Origin: Nosema muscidifuracis
Taxonomy: Eukaryota > Microsporidia > Nosematidae
Assembly: GCA_028335825.1 (NCBI GenBank)
Contig: JAIOKI010000019.1
Location: forward strand, 1 to 64,000
Direction of reading: 5' to 3'
Length of the DNA: 64,000 nt
The translations under genes and the position numbers were made by a program. Positions 8,790 through 19,234 of the stretch are shown here, piece after piece. Each line of letters begins with the position of its first letter. The stretch's first letter is position 1. Under the pieces are notes generated by a model. The model saw nothing but the letters and a program-made list of their open reading frames with translations, was not told the DNA's origin and did not search any database.

Positions 8790-8960
8790 TGTAATAATTG
8801 AATTATATAATATTAGATTTATTCATATAATATTAAATTTATATATTTTATTTAAGATCTATAAATTTTATTTAAGATTTATATATTTTATTTAAGATTC
8901 ATAAATTTTAATATAAGATTCATAAATTTTATTTAAGATCTATAAATTTTAATACTAGAT
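8790..8960. repeat. Short tandem repeat of about 22-25 bp
   Basis: TTTATTTAAGATCTATAAAT-like units repeat at least six times. The spacer continues to 9530 with further AT-rich, gene-free sequence, including a partly duplicated TTCTGTAAAATTTTAATCTA motif near 9070-9120. Confidence 0.7.
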
Positions 8961-9529
8961 TCACAATTGATTTTGATAATAGATTTTATTACAAATAAAT
9001 GTTTGACTATTGATATTTATAGAAATAAATATATTCTTTATAATTTTAATTTATTAATTATAAATATATTCTGTAAAATTTTAATCTATTAATTATAAAA
9101 AGATTCTGTAAAATTTTAATCTATTAATTATTATTTTTTTGACATATTTTTGTATAAAATTGCGTATTTTTATTTTTAATTTATTCATGCAACAATTATT
9201 TGTTTGAAAACTTTGACATTTATTAAAAATCTTATGTTCTTAAACTAATGACAAGAATTGAGATTTTATTTAATTTAAATAATCAACAAATCATTTAACA
9301 AAATATTTTTTTAATTTTTAGAACTTTTTTTTGTTAATAAAATATTTAAAATATTATTTATCTTCTTAAAGTAGTTAATAAAATATTTAAAATATCATCA
9401 ATTAATTATACATAGAATAAGTGAATATTAATTATCTTAAAAAGTGGATTTTGAAAATGACATAAAAAAGAAAAATTTATTCTTAAAAATATCTAGTATT
9501 TAAAAATTTATATTTTATAAATATTTTCT

Positions 9530-9770
9530 ATTCTTCAAATGATAAATAATATTTTATAAATAAATCTTCTTATTCAAATGATTAATAATTCTTCTTATTC
9601 AAATAATAAATATTTTCTTATTCAAATGATAAATAATTCTTATTCAATTACCAATCATATTTTATAAATAATTCTTCTTATCCAAATGATAAATAATATT
9701 TTCTTATTAAATAAACAATAATATTTTATTAATCAAATATTTTTTTCATATTCAATAAACAATTACATTT
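9530..9770. repeat. AT-rich direct repeats before the 9782 gene
   Basis: Units of the type AAATAATATTTTATAAATAA and TTCTTCTTATTCAAATGATA recur six or more times with variable spacing. Confidence 0.7.
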
Positions 9771-9781
9771 TACCCTTTCAT

Positions 9782-9982
9782 ATGATAAATTCAAAGATTA
9801 TTCTTCTAATTTCAACTTTAACTTATCTTTATATTCTATATACCCTAATTATAGACCCATTTATGTCTAATAAGATAGTTAATGAAGATTATATTCTCTT
9901 ATCAGCTTCTTTTATTCTTAGTATAATATTTTCAATATTCTTTACTATAAAAAATGAATTCCTTGTCTCTTCAATTTTTTAA
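9782..9982 (+). CDS. Small two-helix membrane protein, possibly DPM2-like
   Basis: A 66-residue protein with two hydrophobic helices (about residues 5-27 and 40-56) joined by a short polar loop (SNKIVNED). The pattern of a first helix ending in ...IDPF, a loop and a second helix recalls DPM2, the small regulatory subunit of dolichol-phosphate-mannose synthase in the ER membrane. That resemblance is weak and from memory, so the function is a suggestion. The start is supported by TACCC about 7 bp before the ATG. Its TAA (9980-9982) directly abuts the CCC start signal of the next gene, so the two are packed with only 7 bp between stop and ATG on the same strand. Confidence 0.6.
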   Translation: MINSKIILLISTLTYLYILYTLIIDPFMSNKIVNEDYILLSASFILSIIFSIFFTIKNEFLVSSIF

Positions 9983-9989
9983 CCCATAA

Positions 9990-10661
9990 ATGACCAGTAC
10001 AGATAAATTATATACCTACTCTAATAATGAAATTATTATTCACAAACTTAATGGTGATATAATAAAAAGACTTAAATATGATGTATCTTATCAATATAAG
10101 AATTATTTTTCAGATACACAGAAGAATTTATATAAGATAATAGACTTAACACCAGTTTTAGTATTAAAACTTAAGAAGAATATTTTTAAGATGATAGAGA
10201 ATACAAAATTGTATTTGATAGATGTATATGGAGATATTTATTTAATAGAAAAAGATAATCTTAAATTTGTAGCAGGTGTTCTTTGTACAATTAAAGATGT
10301 ACAAATATTTAAAGATAAGATATTTATACTTGATAAATATGATAGAATACGTGTATGTGACTTAAATGGAAGAATTCAAGATTTTAAGTTTAATATTCCA
10401 ATACAAGGATTTGTAACTGATAATCTTTATATAAAATATATTACAAATTCTAGTAATCAAAATAAAGATTTTATTAAAGTAGATGGTAAGATTATTAAAA
10501 TACTTAGTAATTCTAATAAATCAGTTGTATTAACTGATAAATATATTTATATATACAAGGATGGAAATATAAGTGAATTAAATTGTGTTGAGGATATTCT
10601 TATAGGAGAAGATAATGAGATATATAAAATTGAGAATAATCTAATTAAAATAATTTATTAA
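9990..10661 (+). CDS. TRM82: WD-repeat-like protein, probable TRM82/WDR4 subunit of tRNA m7G methyltransferase
   Basis: Probable non-catalytic subunit that supports TRM8 in forming 7-methylguanosine at position 46 of tRNA. The 223-residue protein is made of short beta-propeller-like repeats. The most telling part is IDVYGDIYLI (about 71-80) and then KDVQIFKDKIFILDKYDRIR with VCDLNGRIQDF, matching the Trm82 pattern D-x-x-GDVY ... YIITSDRDEKIRVS, followed by IQGFVTDN. It is much shorter than yeast Trm82 (444 aa), as expected for a reduced genome. The start follows AACCCATAA directly after the upstream stop codon. Another small WD protein cannot be excluded. Confidence 0.65.
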   Translation: MTSTDKLYTYSNNEIIIHKLNGDIIKRLKYDVSYQYKNYFSDTQKNLYKIIDLTPVLVLKLKKNIFKMIENTKLYLIDVYGDIYLIEKDNLKFVAGVLCTIKDVQIFKDKIFILDKYDRIRVCDLNGRIQDFKFNIPIQGFVTDNLYIKYITNSSNQNKDFIKVDGKIIKILSNSNKSVVLTDKYIYIYKDGNISELNCVEDILIGEDNEIYKIENNLIKIIY

Positions 10662-10734
10662 GAAGATTATTATAAAAAGTCCACCATCTTAGTATTACAT
10701 AAGGAATTTAAGTTTAATAAATTGAGGAAGTATG

Positions 10735-11031
10735 TATATTTAATTAAAATGGTCAATATTAAAAACAAATAAGCAATGTTAAAAACATATAAACAATGTT
10801 AAAAATGAATAAACAATTATATTAATAAGTAATAAAAACAAATAATCATTTTAAAAACAATTGTATTAATAAGTCTTTAAAACAATCAAGTCTTAAAAAT
10901 AATGATCCAATAAATAAGTCTTTAAAACAAATAAGCCTTAAAAATAATGATATAATAAATAAGTAATAAAAACAAATAAACAATATTAAAAACAATTATA
11001 TTAATAAGTAATAAAAACAAATAAGTAAATT
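10735..11031. repeat. AT-rich direct repeats in the convergent spacer
   Basis: AATAAGTAATAAAAACAAAT and CAATATTAAAAACAATTATA recur several times with variations up to the stop codon of the minus-strand gene. No gene is seen. Confidence 0.7.
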
Positions 11032-12132
11032 TTAATGAGAATAATCCAATATAATAGGTTCCTCTTCATCATCAAGATAATCAGGTATTTTCACTTCCTG
11101 TTCAGTTACTTTTTCATTATCATTAATTTTTATTAATACTTTTTTTATACCTTCATCCTTAAGATTAAAATAATCAAATACTATTTTTAAGTCATCATCA
11201 TCTCCTCTGATTTGATATCCATTAACTTTTTTAACTCCTTTATTAGAAATACCTTCTACCATTATCGAATATTCACTTTTTCCTTTAAGAATTATTTTAC
11301 TTAAATCTTCTTTCTTACTTAATAAATCTTCATCAATTTTATAAACCTTTTGTTTGAATTCTTCTTTATAATTAAAAATCCTTACATTCTTATACAAATT
11401 AAGTATATTTACTATATCATTGATAAGTGGCATTAATTTCTTATAATCAGGATTATCAACATTATGATTTTTAATTATAATATCAAGAATAACGTCTACA
11501 GGTTCTTTTGATATTTTCTTTTCATCAATACCTTTAGATAAATCAGTAAAATATTCTGATATAGTTTTTATATCAGATGACCCACCAAGACTCATATTAT
11601 ATTTATTAAGAAGATTTCCTAAATCTTTAGTATTATCTTTTAAATCAGAACACAAACATTTAATATAGAATGATAGACAAGTTAGATTATTCCTATAAGG
11701 TAATAATACTTCATTATAGATCAATTCTTTACAAAATAATTCATAAGAATTTTTTACTGGTATCATCTTTAATTCAAAATCTTTAGTATTTACCAAATTA
11801 TAGAAAGGAGTTAAAGATATAAAATCTTTCTTTGGACTTGTACTAGTAAGAATATAATAATTAAAATATCCACCATGAATATCTGTAATAGGATGTGGAT
11901 AAGATAAATAAGATTTCTTTATGACCTTACCTGGTTGATTAATAAATATCTTACTATATTTAGCAAACCTACTCTTATTAAATTGTATATTCTCATCAGA
12001 AAATATCTTCTTGTTATAATCTTGAGATAGGCTAAGGCATCTTTTTACTGTCTCTTTTCTTATTAAATTAGAAGATAATGATTTCATTAATGATCCTGAA
12101 CATAAAACATTAGCTATATATAGAATTTTCAT
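11032..12132 (-). CDS. Hypothetical secreted protein, 366 aa
   Basis: I do not recognise this protein. The first ~20 residues (MKILYIANVLCSGSL...) are compatible with a short signal peptide or anchor. The body is mixed-charge and globular, with cysteines near the middle (CLSFYIKCLCSDLKD) and no clear repeat. The C-terminus is acidic (GDDDDLKIVFDYF, YLDDEEEPIILDY). The start is supported by TATCCCCC about 8-15 bp before the ATG. It converges with the TRM82-like gene. No enzyme motif is visible, so it is left without a function. Confidence 0.75.
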   Translation of the reverse strand: MKILYIANVLCSGSLMKSLSSNLIRKETVKRCLSLSQDYNKKIFSDENIQFNKSRFAKYSKIFINQPGKVIKKSYLSYPHPITDIHGGYFNYYILTSTSPKKDFISLTPFYNLVNTKDFELKMIPVKNSYELFCKELIYNEVLLPYRNNLTCLSFYIKCLCSDLKDNTKDLGNLLNKYNMSLGGSSDIKTISEYFTDLSKGIDEKKISKEPVDVILDIIIKNHNVDNPDYKKLMPLINDIVNILNLYKNVRIFNYKEEFKQKVYKIDEDLLSKKEDLSKIILKGKSEYSIMVEGISNKGVKKVNGYQIRGDDDDLKIVFDYFNLKDEGIKKVLIKINDNEKVTEQEVKIPDYLDDEEEPIILDYSH

Positions 12133-12269
12133 AAAAAAAGGGGGATATTTTCATTATATAGTTATTAATTAATTAAACTTAAAAAAATAAGATTTATTAT
12201 AAATTTAATTAAGAAATAAAAAATATTATTGATGACTCATTCATTATGATTTAATTTTGACATTTAAAA

Positions 12270-12540
12270 ATAAATTATTATATTTTCTTATAAAATAAAA
12301 TGATATTTTTTTGACAGATTATTTAAAATAAAATAATATTTTTTTGACAATTTATTTAAAATAAAATAATATTTTTTTGGTAAATGTATTTAAAATTGAA
12401 TCTTCTTAGTAAAATATTTATTTGGCATAGAAAATATTTTTTTAACAATTTATTTAAAATTGAATCTTCTTAGTAAAATGTTTATTTAAAATAGAATCTT
12501 CTTAATAAAATATTCATTTTATCTAAAATATTATTATTTT
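12270..12540. repeat. AT-rich direct repeats
   Basis: ATAAAATAATATTTTTTTGA with AATTTATTTAAAAT recurs three to four times, followed by repeats of TTGAATCTTCTTAGTAAAAT. The remaining spacer to 13074 is AT-rich without a recognisable element. Confidence 0.7.
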
Positions 12541-13074
12541 AAAATATTTAATTAAATTTATAAATAATTAACCTTATAATATTCTATAAATAATATTTTA
12601 ATTATAATCTTCTTTGATAATTCGATATCTCAAATTTAAAATATAAATAATATTTTAAAAAGACAATTATCTTTTCATAATATTCAATCATATTTTTATA
12701 TATTTAAATTTTTAAAAAAATTATTTAATTATTTTTTCATTAATAAATAATTGAAAAAAAGTCAAACAATATGGAAAATATTATGAAAAGATAATTTAAA
12801 TTATTTTATAAAAATAATATTAAAAATTTATTTAAATTTTTGATAAAACATAAACATTTTTAATTTCTTAATCAAGTATTTTTATTTCTTACTTAGTTAA
12901 TTATTATTAAAATTAATTATTTATTATAGTAAAAACTATTTTAAATCTCTAATTATATTTAATTTTTTATTTTTAAATGAATTTAAGCTTTTATATTCAT
13001 GCATATAAAAATAAGTCTTTTTCTTTTAAGAAGTTAACCAGTAAAAATTTTAAAAAAAATTATATTTTTTATCC

Positions 13075-13878
13075 ATGTCAAAGAAAGTTAAAATTTCGAA
13101 AGAAAGTCATAAATCATCTTCAGAAGAAGAAAATAATTTAAGCTGCAGTGAAAACTCAAATGATAACTTAGATAGTAACTCAAATGATAACTTAGATAGT
13201 AGCTCAAGTGATAACTCAAGTGATAACTCAGATAGTAACTCAAGTGATAACTCAAATGAAAACTCAGATAGTAGCTCAGATGAAATTCTTGATTGTTTAC
13301 ATATTAAGAATCTCCCTATAGATGAATTTAATTTTTTAATAGGTAGATCTAAATTTTTTTCAGAAACAGATCTTTTATATAATAATCTCTTAGATAAAGT
13401 ATTTGTTACATGCAATGACATAGTTTTATATCACATCCTCCTTATAGATTATATTAAAATATTATCATTGGTAGATAAGAAGATAAAGAAACATATTAAT
13501 AATCTAATATTAGATAGTAAAGTAGATAAAGAAGATTTAGTTATGATTTATACTGATAAATTATGTAATATAGATGTTAAAGATGTAGTAGAATCTATAA
13601 AGTCACTTAACTTTGATAAGAAGAATTATTTATTCGTTAGTAAATGTTATTATCCTTCTAAAGAAGAAAAAGAAGAATTTTTAGAAGTTTTTAGTGATTT
13701 TAAAGAGGAAGAAGATAATCTTGATATTCTTCCTGTAAGAATTGAAGAGATATTTCTTCGTAGGATATCTAAATTTAAAAAGAATATGCAAGTAAGCAGT
13801 TCTCCTTATCAGATATTTATACTTAGTAAGGAAGATATAGAAGAATATATCAAAATATTAGAAAAGGAAATAAATTAA
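13075..13878 (+). CDS. Acidic protein of probable BCP1/BCCIP family
   Basis: A basic N-terminus and a Ser/Asn/Asp-rich repetitive tract (residues about 18-70, coded by 24-bp-type DNA repeats such as AACTCAAATGATAACTTAGA) precede a globular part. In that part DLVMIYTDKLCNIDVKDVVE, NYLFVSKCYYPSKEEK and a C-terminal YQIFILSKEDIEEYIK follow the order of the BCP1/BCCIP signature: SERLINMP...P, H-x-LILSKTY, F-x-PEDE. BCP1 is a nuclear chaperone involved in export and in ribosomal protein uL14 handling. The match is by pattern and from memory. The start at 13075 has only TATCC before it, a weak CCC signal. The Ser/Asp tract is probably disordered. Confidence 0.5.
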   Translation: MSKKVKISKESHKSSSEEENNLSCSENSNDNLDSNSNDNLDSSSSDNSSDNSDSNSSDNSNENSDSSSDEILDCLHIKNLPIDEFNFLIGRSKFFSETDLLYNNLLDKVFVTCNDIVLYHILLIDYIKILSLVDKKIKKHINNLILDSKVDKEDLVMIYTDKLCNIDVKDVVESIKSLNFDKKNYLFVSKCYYPSKEEKEEFLEVFSDFKEEEDNLDILPVRIEEIFLRRISKFKKNMQVSSSPYQIFILSKEDIEEYIKILEKEIN

Positions 13879-14260
13879 TTTTACTTATTAGATATTTTAA
13901 TATTTCGCGAATTTCTTAAAATATAATAATAAATCTTCTTAAAATATTTATATTGTAATCGCGAATTTCTTAAAATATAATAATAACCCTTAATAAAATA
14001 TAATCATAAACCTTCTTAAAATATAATAATAAATCTTTAATAAAATTTTTATATTGTAATCGCGAATTTCTTAAAATATGATAATAAATCTTTAATAAAA
14101 TATAATCATAAACCTTCTTAAAATATAATAATAAATCTTCTTTAAATATGATCACAACACTTTAATAAAATATAATAATAAACCTTCTTAAAACATAATA
14201 ATAAACCTTCTTAAAACAAATTAATAAACCTTCTTAAAATATAATTATAAACATTCCTTT
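13879..14260. repeat. Minisatellite with a CGCGAATTTCTTAAAATATA unit
   Basis: CGCGAATTTCTTAAAATATAATAATAA-type units occur at about 13906, 13960 and 14061, among many shorter AAACCTTCTTAAAATATAAT units. CGCGAA is unusual in this AT-rich background. No gene is seen. Confidence 0.75.
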
Positions 14261-14342
14261 AATTTTTTTTATTCTTTTAAAACATTCTTATTTAAATTTA
14301 ACCGCCAAAATTTTAATAAAAAAAATTAATACACTCCCTTCA

Positions 14343-15257
14343 ATGTACGATTACCAATATGTAAAGAAAATCTGTATGAGAATAATAGATACAGAAAAAT
14401 TAACAAAAAAATCAGAAATAAAGAATTTAGACATTAATAGACTAATTCTATCTATAAATATAAACGAAAACTTAAGAATAAGTGGATGTATTTTAACAGG
14501 TCTAGTACGTATTTATATTAAGAAATTAAAATATTTAATAGAAGAATCAAACGAACTTCTTATAATTATATCTAACAAAAAACAGAAAACAAAGAATTAT
14601 AAAAAAGATATTAAAGTTGTAGATGAAGATGTTTATATATCTGATATAATTGTACATGATGATGTACAAGAGAATATGATTGAAACTTCTGATATGATGA
14701 ATTTTGATGATATGTCTATTGAACCTGTAAGAAATGATGAAACAGAAAATACTTTAGTTGATAGTTTTAAGATAAATATTGAGCGGAAACGTAGGAAAAT
14801 ATCAGAAGATGACGTCATAGAATATGATAATAAGTTTTATAAGGATAATATTTGTAATATAAAAAATAATATTGATAGATTAGATAAATTTAATTTAAAC
14901 TGTTTGTTAGAATACAATATTCCAAAATTCTTTATGGATAGACTTAATATTAATAGAGAAGTAGAAGTTATGAGAGATCAAACATCAATAGATCAATTTA
15001 ATGAGATATCTATGGCTGATGATTATGTACCAGAAAGTTTTTTTACAGAAAGTGAAGACATTATAATTGAAGATAAAGAATTAGATTTAAATATTTTACC
15101 AAATGAATTTGATTTTAATATAATTGTATCTACTTTTGATAGAGAAGATAAAGCTAAATATTTTTTTAATTTACTTTTGAAAGCATCAGAAGGAAGTATT
15201 AGTGTGAAACAAGATAGTCCATCATCCAATATATTATGTAAAATAAATAATTATTAA
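14343..15257 (+). CDS. RAD21: Cohesin kleisin RAD21/SCC1 (or REC8)
   Basis: Kleisin subunit that closes the SMC1-SMC3 cohesin ring and is cut by separase at anaphase. The N-terminal domain (residues 1-75) carries LRISGCILTGLVRIYIKKLK and YLIEESNELL, the classical [23 protein letters not shown] block. The C-terminal winged helix (about 250-300) reads KAKYFFNLLLKASEGSISVK followed by QDSPSSNILCKI, the F-x-x-LL-x-L...V-x-Q-x-x-P-x-x-x-I motif. The middle is acidic and variable, with ERKRRKISEDD. At 304 residues it is short for the family (about 560-630) but has both ends. TCCC lies just before the ATG. RAD21 and REC8 cannot be told apart with confidence. Confidence 0.9.
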   Translation: MYDYQYVKKICMRIIDTEKLTKKSEIKNLDINRLILSININENLRISGCILTGLVRIYIKKLKYLIEESNELLIIISNKKQKTKNYKKDIKVVDEDVYISDIIVHDDVQENMIETSDMMNFDDMSIEPVRNDETENTLVDSFKINIERKRRKISEDDVIEYDNKFYKDNICNIKNNIDRLDKFNLNCLLEYNIPKFFMDRLNINREVEVMRDQTSIDQFNEISMADDYVPESFFTESEDIIIEDKELDLNILPNEFDFNIIVSTFDREDKAKYFFNLLLKASEGSISVKQDSPSSNILCKINNY

Positions 15258-15289
15258 AATATATTTGCTTATTAGAATATATTTACTAT

Positions 15290-15585
15290 TAAAATAAATT
15301 TGAAAGGAAATCCTCAAACATTATCAAAGCAATGAGCATTATCTTCAGTGTATGTTAAAAACATTATGTAAAATAAATTTAATAAGGAAAATACACAAAC
15401 ATTATCAAATCAATGAGAATCAGCTCCATCGTAGGTTAAAAACATTATATAAAATAAATTAATAAATAAATTTGATAAGGAAATACACAAACATTATCAA
15501 AGCAATGAGCATTATCTCCATCGTAGGTTAAAGACATTATATAAAATAAATTAATAGATAAATTTGATAAGGAAAATACACAATA
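15290..15585. repeat. Three tandem units of about 81-92 bp
   Basis: AAACATTATCAAAGCAATGA recurs at about 15316, 15397 and 15489, each followed by ATCGTAGGTTAAAAACATTA-like sequence. It fills the convergent spacer between RAD21 and SAC3. Short frames in it are not coding. Confidence 0.85.
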
Positions 15586-15634
15586 AAAAATATTTTAATT
15601 AATTTTATTAGAATATTTAATAATTTATTTGTAT

Positions 15635-17449
15635 CTACCACAATTTAGAATTCTCTTCATAATAAACATCAACATTATCAAGTCTTTGTTTCTTATCAAT
15701 TTTTTCTATCCATTCCTCTTTACATTCAGGATTTCTATTATTTCCAATAAGATACGATAATATTTCTATCTGTTTAATTCTACTTTTATTCTCAAGAAGT
15801 ATATTAATTTTATTTTTAATAATTCTATCACTATTATTAACTAAATTCATAATCTCATTTAATCTTTTATTAAGATTCTGTGGTATATCTAATATTCTGT
15901 TAAGCATAAAATATTTATTTTCTATGTCTATAAAGAATTTTTGGTTAACTGAAAATATTGACACACGATATTTTAATAAAATGGTGGGATTAACTTCTTT
16001 ATATTTTAAAAATTCTGGTTTCAAATTCATAAGATTAGATTTCTTAACGTTTGTCATAAATATAGCAGAAAATATACTCTCATCTGTTATTATAGCTAAT
16101 AATTTTGTATTATCTTTTTGTATTTTAGTTTCTTTTATTGATATATTCTTTATAAAATTTTTTATATAAAGATCAAGAATATAAAAACATATTTTTTTTG
16201 CTAAATTTTTTTTTCTCTCGAATATATTCATTCTGTTACGTATTTCTAATACAAAATTTTTAGCAGTAAGTCTACAATATATTTTTTTTATGACATTAAA
16301 AATATCATTTTCTGTTTCTTTTTTATTAATAAAAATATTAATACTAGTTTTTTGTTTAGGAATATTTTTTGATTTTATACTAGTAGAATTTAAATAAATC
16401 TGATTGACAAAATGATCAACCCAAATATTTTGTATATATTCAAATATTTTATAATCAATATCTCCTATATAAATTAATAAAGAAGGATTATTCATTCCAA
16501 TATATTCTTTTCTTTCTTTTATAAGAATATTATCATTCTCAAATAAATTCTTATTTTTAAAATCTACTTTATTATCTTCTATAAATATATTATTTTTTTT
16601 ACATAGACTTATTAACTCATTATCAGTTACATATAACATTTTCTTAATAAAATTACTATCTATCTTTTCAACAAAACATTTTGAATATATTTCTATACCT
16701 CTTAACCTTATTTTATCAAAATAACTGTGTAAAATACAATAACTTAAAAAATCTGATTTTCTTGACATATTAAAAAAGTTATATATATTATTCTGTGAGT
16801 AAGTATTTTTTATATTAAAACTTTGTACTATCTTTTTGTAATTAATATATTTATCTAGGAATAGAAATTTATCATCAAATGATATTAATATATAATAGGA
16901 AATAAATTCAATTTCATTAGTAGATTTAGTTTTATAATTTCTTTTAGTATATAAATCATATAAAGTACCAAGAATTTTTTTACATTGATCGAGGTTTAAA
17001 TGACTCTCAAATTGTTTGTTATCAAATAAAGCATAATTATATAAAATATGAAATCTACATATTTTTTCTAAAATAGATATTGTAATATCACAATCTAATT
17101 CTTGTATAGATATATCTAATCTTATAGCTCTAGTTCTATTCTCAACAAATTTGTATAAATCTAATGAGAAATCATTATAACAAAATTTAAGAATATAATT
17201 TAAAGTACTTTCTAATACATTTATAGGTCTTACATCTTCAGGAAAGGCTTTTGTTTTACCTGCTGATGATCTATTATATTTTTTTATTAAAATATCTTTT
17301 TCATATTTGTTAACATCATTACGTATAGTTCTTTCAAGGTATTCGAAATATGGACAATATTCTTCACATATACCTTTAATAGTACCTCTGTGTTCTTCAC
17401 GTTCTTCTCTTTTTAAAAGAAGATCTTTATAAATATGTTCAAGATTCAT
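15635..17449 (-). CDS. SAC3: SAC3/GANP family protein, TREX-2 mRNA export scaffold
   Basis: Scaffold of the TREX-2 complex, which links transcription to mRNA export at nuclear pores. Diagnostic sequence near the N-terminus: GICEEYCPYFEYLERTIRND (the G-x-C-x-x-MCP-x-x-E motif), KKYNRSSAGKTKAFPEDVRP, LESTLNYILKF and ENRTRAIRLDISIQEL, all as in SAC3. The helical SAC3 domain runs to about residue 300; the long remainder is basic and not recognisable. The length of 604 residues is about half of yeast Sac3. The start is the ATG at 17449, which follows GACCC; an ATG 11 codons further upstream lies before the CCC motif and gives a residue stretch without homology. Confidence 0.92.
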   Translation of the reverse strand: MNLEHIYKDLLLKREEREEHRGTIKGICEEYCPYFEYLERTIRNDVNKYEKDILIKKYNRSSAGKTKAFPEDVRPINVLESTLNYILKFCYNDFSLDLYKFVENRTRAIRLDISIQELDCDITISILEKICRFHILYNYALFDNKQFESHLNLDQCKKILGTLYDLYTKRNYKTKSTNEIEFISYYILISFDDKFLFLDKYINYKKIVQSFNIKNTYSQNNIYNFFNMSRKSDFLSYCILHSYFDKIRLRGIEIYSKCFVEKIDSNFIKKMLYVTDNELISLCKKNNIFIEDNKVDFKNKNLFENDNILIKERKEYIGMNNPSLLIYIGDIDYKIFEYIQNIWVDHFVNQIYLNSTSIKSKNIPKQKTSINIFINKKETENDIFNVIKKIYCRLTAKNFVLEIRNRMNIFERKKNLAKKICFYILDLYIKNFIKNISIKETKIQKDNTKLLAIITDESIFSAIFMTNVKKSNLMNLKPEFLKYKEVNPTILLKYRVSIFSVNQKFFIDIENKYFMLNRILDIPQNLNKRLNEIMNLVNNSDRIIKNKINILLENKSRIKQIEILSYLIGNNRNPECKEEWIEKIDKKQRLDNVDVYYEENSKLW

Positions 17450-17453
17450 AAAA

Positions 17454-17456
17454 GGG
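17454..17456 (-). promoter_or_regulatory. CCC start signal of SAC3
   Basis: GACCCTTTTATG on the minus strand; it decides the start at 17449. Confidence 0.7.
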
Positions 17457-17564
17457 TCAGTAAAAATCAAAAAAACAATCAAACACCATCTTATTAAGTT
17501 CTCATATTTAATTCATATGATATCATTATCTTAAAGTAATAATATTTGATATTTTCATTTTTTA

Positions 17565-17765
17565 TAAACAAAATTCTTCTTATTTCTATTTTATGCTAAA
17601 AAATATTATTTTTTATTTCTATTTTATCTTAAAGTAATAATATTTTTTATTTCTATTTTATGCTAAAAAAATATTATTTTTTATTTTATTTTTTTATAAA
17701 CAAAATTCTTCTTATTTCTATTTTATGCTAAAAAAATATTATTTTTTATTTTAAATTTTTTTTTA
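17565..17765. repeat. Tandem repeat of about 60-70 bp between SAC3 and uL13
   Basis: ATTTCTATTTTATGCTAAAA followed by AATATTATTTTTTATTT repeats about four times, with TATAAACAAAATTCTTCTTA twice. The spacer separates two divergently transcribed genes. Confidence 0.8.
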
Positions 17766-17777
17766 AAAAATTAACCC

Positions 17778-18371
17778 ATGCAGAAACATATAATAGTAGA
17801 TGCAAGTGAACATGTAGCAGGAAAATTGGCATCCAAGATAGCCAAACTTCTTTTAGAAGGTAACAAAGTGACTGTTTTATGTACAGAAAGAGCTATTCTT
17901 ACTGGACCATTAGACAGATCAATATCCAAATTCAAAAGTTTTATGAATAAAAGATGCAGAGTTAATCCAAGAAAAGGACCATTCCATCATATACTTCCAA
18001 GTATGAGATATTATAGAATCATTAGAGGAATGATCCCATACAAATTGTATAAGGGAAAGGTAGCTATTAAAAATTTAGAAGTTCATGAAGGAATCCCAGC
18101 TGAGTTTGAGAATAGTGAAAGAGTCAAATTCCCAGAATGCTTATTAAAATATAGTAATAAGCCTGGTAGGAAATTTGCTTTACTTGGTGATTTACTCGTT
18201 AAATTTGGATGGAAGCATGCTAAGATTGTTAAAGAATTAACTGATAATATTAAAGAAAGAGAAGAAGCTCATAAATGTGAAGTTAAAAACAAGAATGAGA
18301 AGGTTAATGAAGTCGTAGAAAGTAAGGCATTCCAGGATGAACTTGAAAAGAGATTAGTAGCCTTAAAATAA
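17778..18371 (+). CDS. RPL13A: Ribosomal protein uL13
   Basis: Large-subunit ribosomal protein uL13 (L13a). Conserved pieces: [19 protein letters not shown] at the N-terminus, [51 protein letters not shown] and [16 protein letters not shown]. The length of 197 is as in other eukaryotes, and the C-terminal helix is lysine/glutamate-rich. AACCC touches the ATG. It is divergent from SAC3 and on the same strand as the acyltransferase downstream, from which it is separated by a LINE relic and a tandem repeat. Confidence 0.96.
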   Translation: MQKHIIVDASEHVAGKLASKIAKLLLEGNKVTVLCTERAILTGPLDRSISKFKSFMNKRCRVNPRKGPFHHILPSMRYYRIIRGMIPYKLYKGKVAIKNLEVHEGIPAEFENSERVKFPECLLKYSNKPGRKFALLGDLLVKFGWKHAKIVKELTDNIKEREEAHKCEVKNKNEKVNEVVESKAFQDELEKRLVALK

Positions 18372-18449
18372 ATATTTAAGTTTTTTTTAATTTGTATCTT
18401 ATGAGCGATTATGAGTTTTTAAAAATGAAAGAAAATTTATACTCAGTTA

Positions 18450-19180
18450 GTCATTCACCTCACTAGACTTGGCAAGATCTTTGTTTTCAAATCAGTTATA
18501 CTATTTCTGTAACAATTTTTCAAGGTAGCCTTCATTATTTTAGTTTGGCTTTCCAACTTTAGCTAAATCTAGTGGAAGTTTGTTAAAATACAGTTTAATT
18601 TATTACAAACGGAATGATTCTAGACTTATTCTTATATAAATAAGCAAAGTGGTTAACTAGTAGATCATATTTTTGTTTCTTTTCTGTCTCTATTGTCGTA
18701 TTATTAAAGTTTGTTATTACAACTTATTTTCTAAGTCTATATATTTTATAGATGTTTGGTTTGTTGTATTTTATCTTTAAAAATTCGCGAGTTCGCTCTA
18801 ATTTCTACATCTTTTGATACGATACACTTTCTGCCAAATGATTTTGTAACTCTAAAGTTTTTATGTACTGTAATACTTCATTATTCCATCTCATATAATA
18901 ATGTGCAATAATTCTATCGCACTGTATAGCCATTTGATCGACTATTTTATTTTTAAAGATATCACAATGTTTCTTTTTCTCTAGATGATATATTTCTATT
19001 AGTAAGTCTGAGTATCAAGAAGTCATTTATATAGTCTTTAGTGATTATATTTTTTCATATCTCAATTTATAAATGTACTTCTTCTCAATAATTTAATATA
19101 AATTCTTTTTCTAGCTTATACTTCTTAATAATAAAGATCTTATTATTTCTAAGTGTGTATTATATTTTTAAGATGTTAGC
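18450..19180 (-). pseudogene. Decayed LINE relic: reverse-transcriptase 3' end with zinc finger and endonuclease tail
   Basis: The minus strand still translates to recognisable pieces of a microsporidian non-LTR reverse-transcriptase family: a zinc-finger remnant ending IVDQMAIQCDRIIAHYYMRW (18870-18950), then a segment ETEKKQKYDLLVNHFAYLYK followed by RIIPFVIN (18601-18690). These resemble, from memory, the C-terminal CCHC-like finger (C-x2-C...H-x4-C-DRML) and restriction-like endonuclease tail (EKKRKYDLLANEL...RIIPYV) of such elements. In-frame stops and loss of one finger cysteine pair show it is dead. The plus-strand relic at 58.8-61.1 kb belongs to the same family. It explains the less AT-rich composition of this spacer. 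Confidence 0.7.
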
Positions 19181-19234
19181 TATTATATTTTTAATTGTAT
19201 AAGTTTCATATAATAAATTTTTATTGTTATTAAT

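Noticed and set aside
13970-14155. Minus-strand frame over the 13.9-14.3 kb minisatellite
   Set aside because: Produced by the repeat itself.
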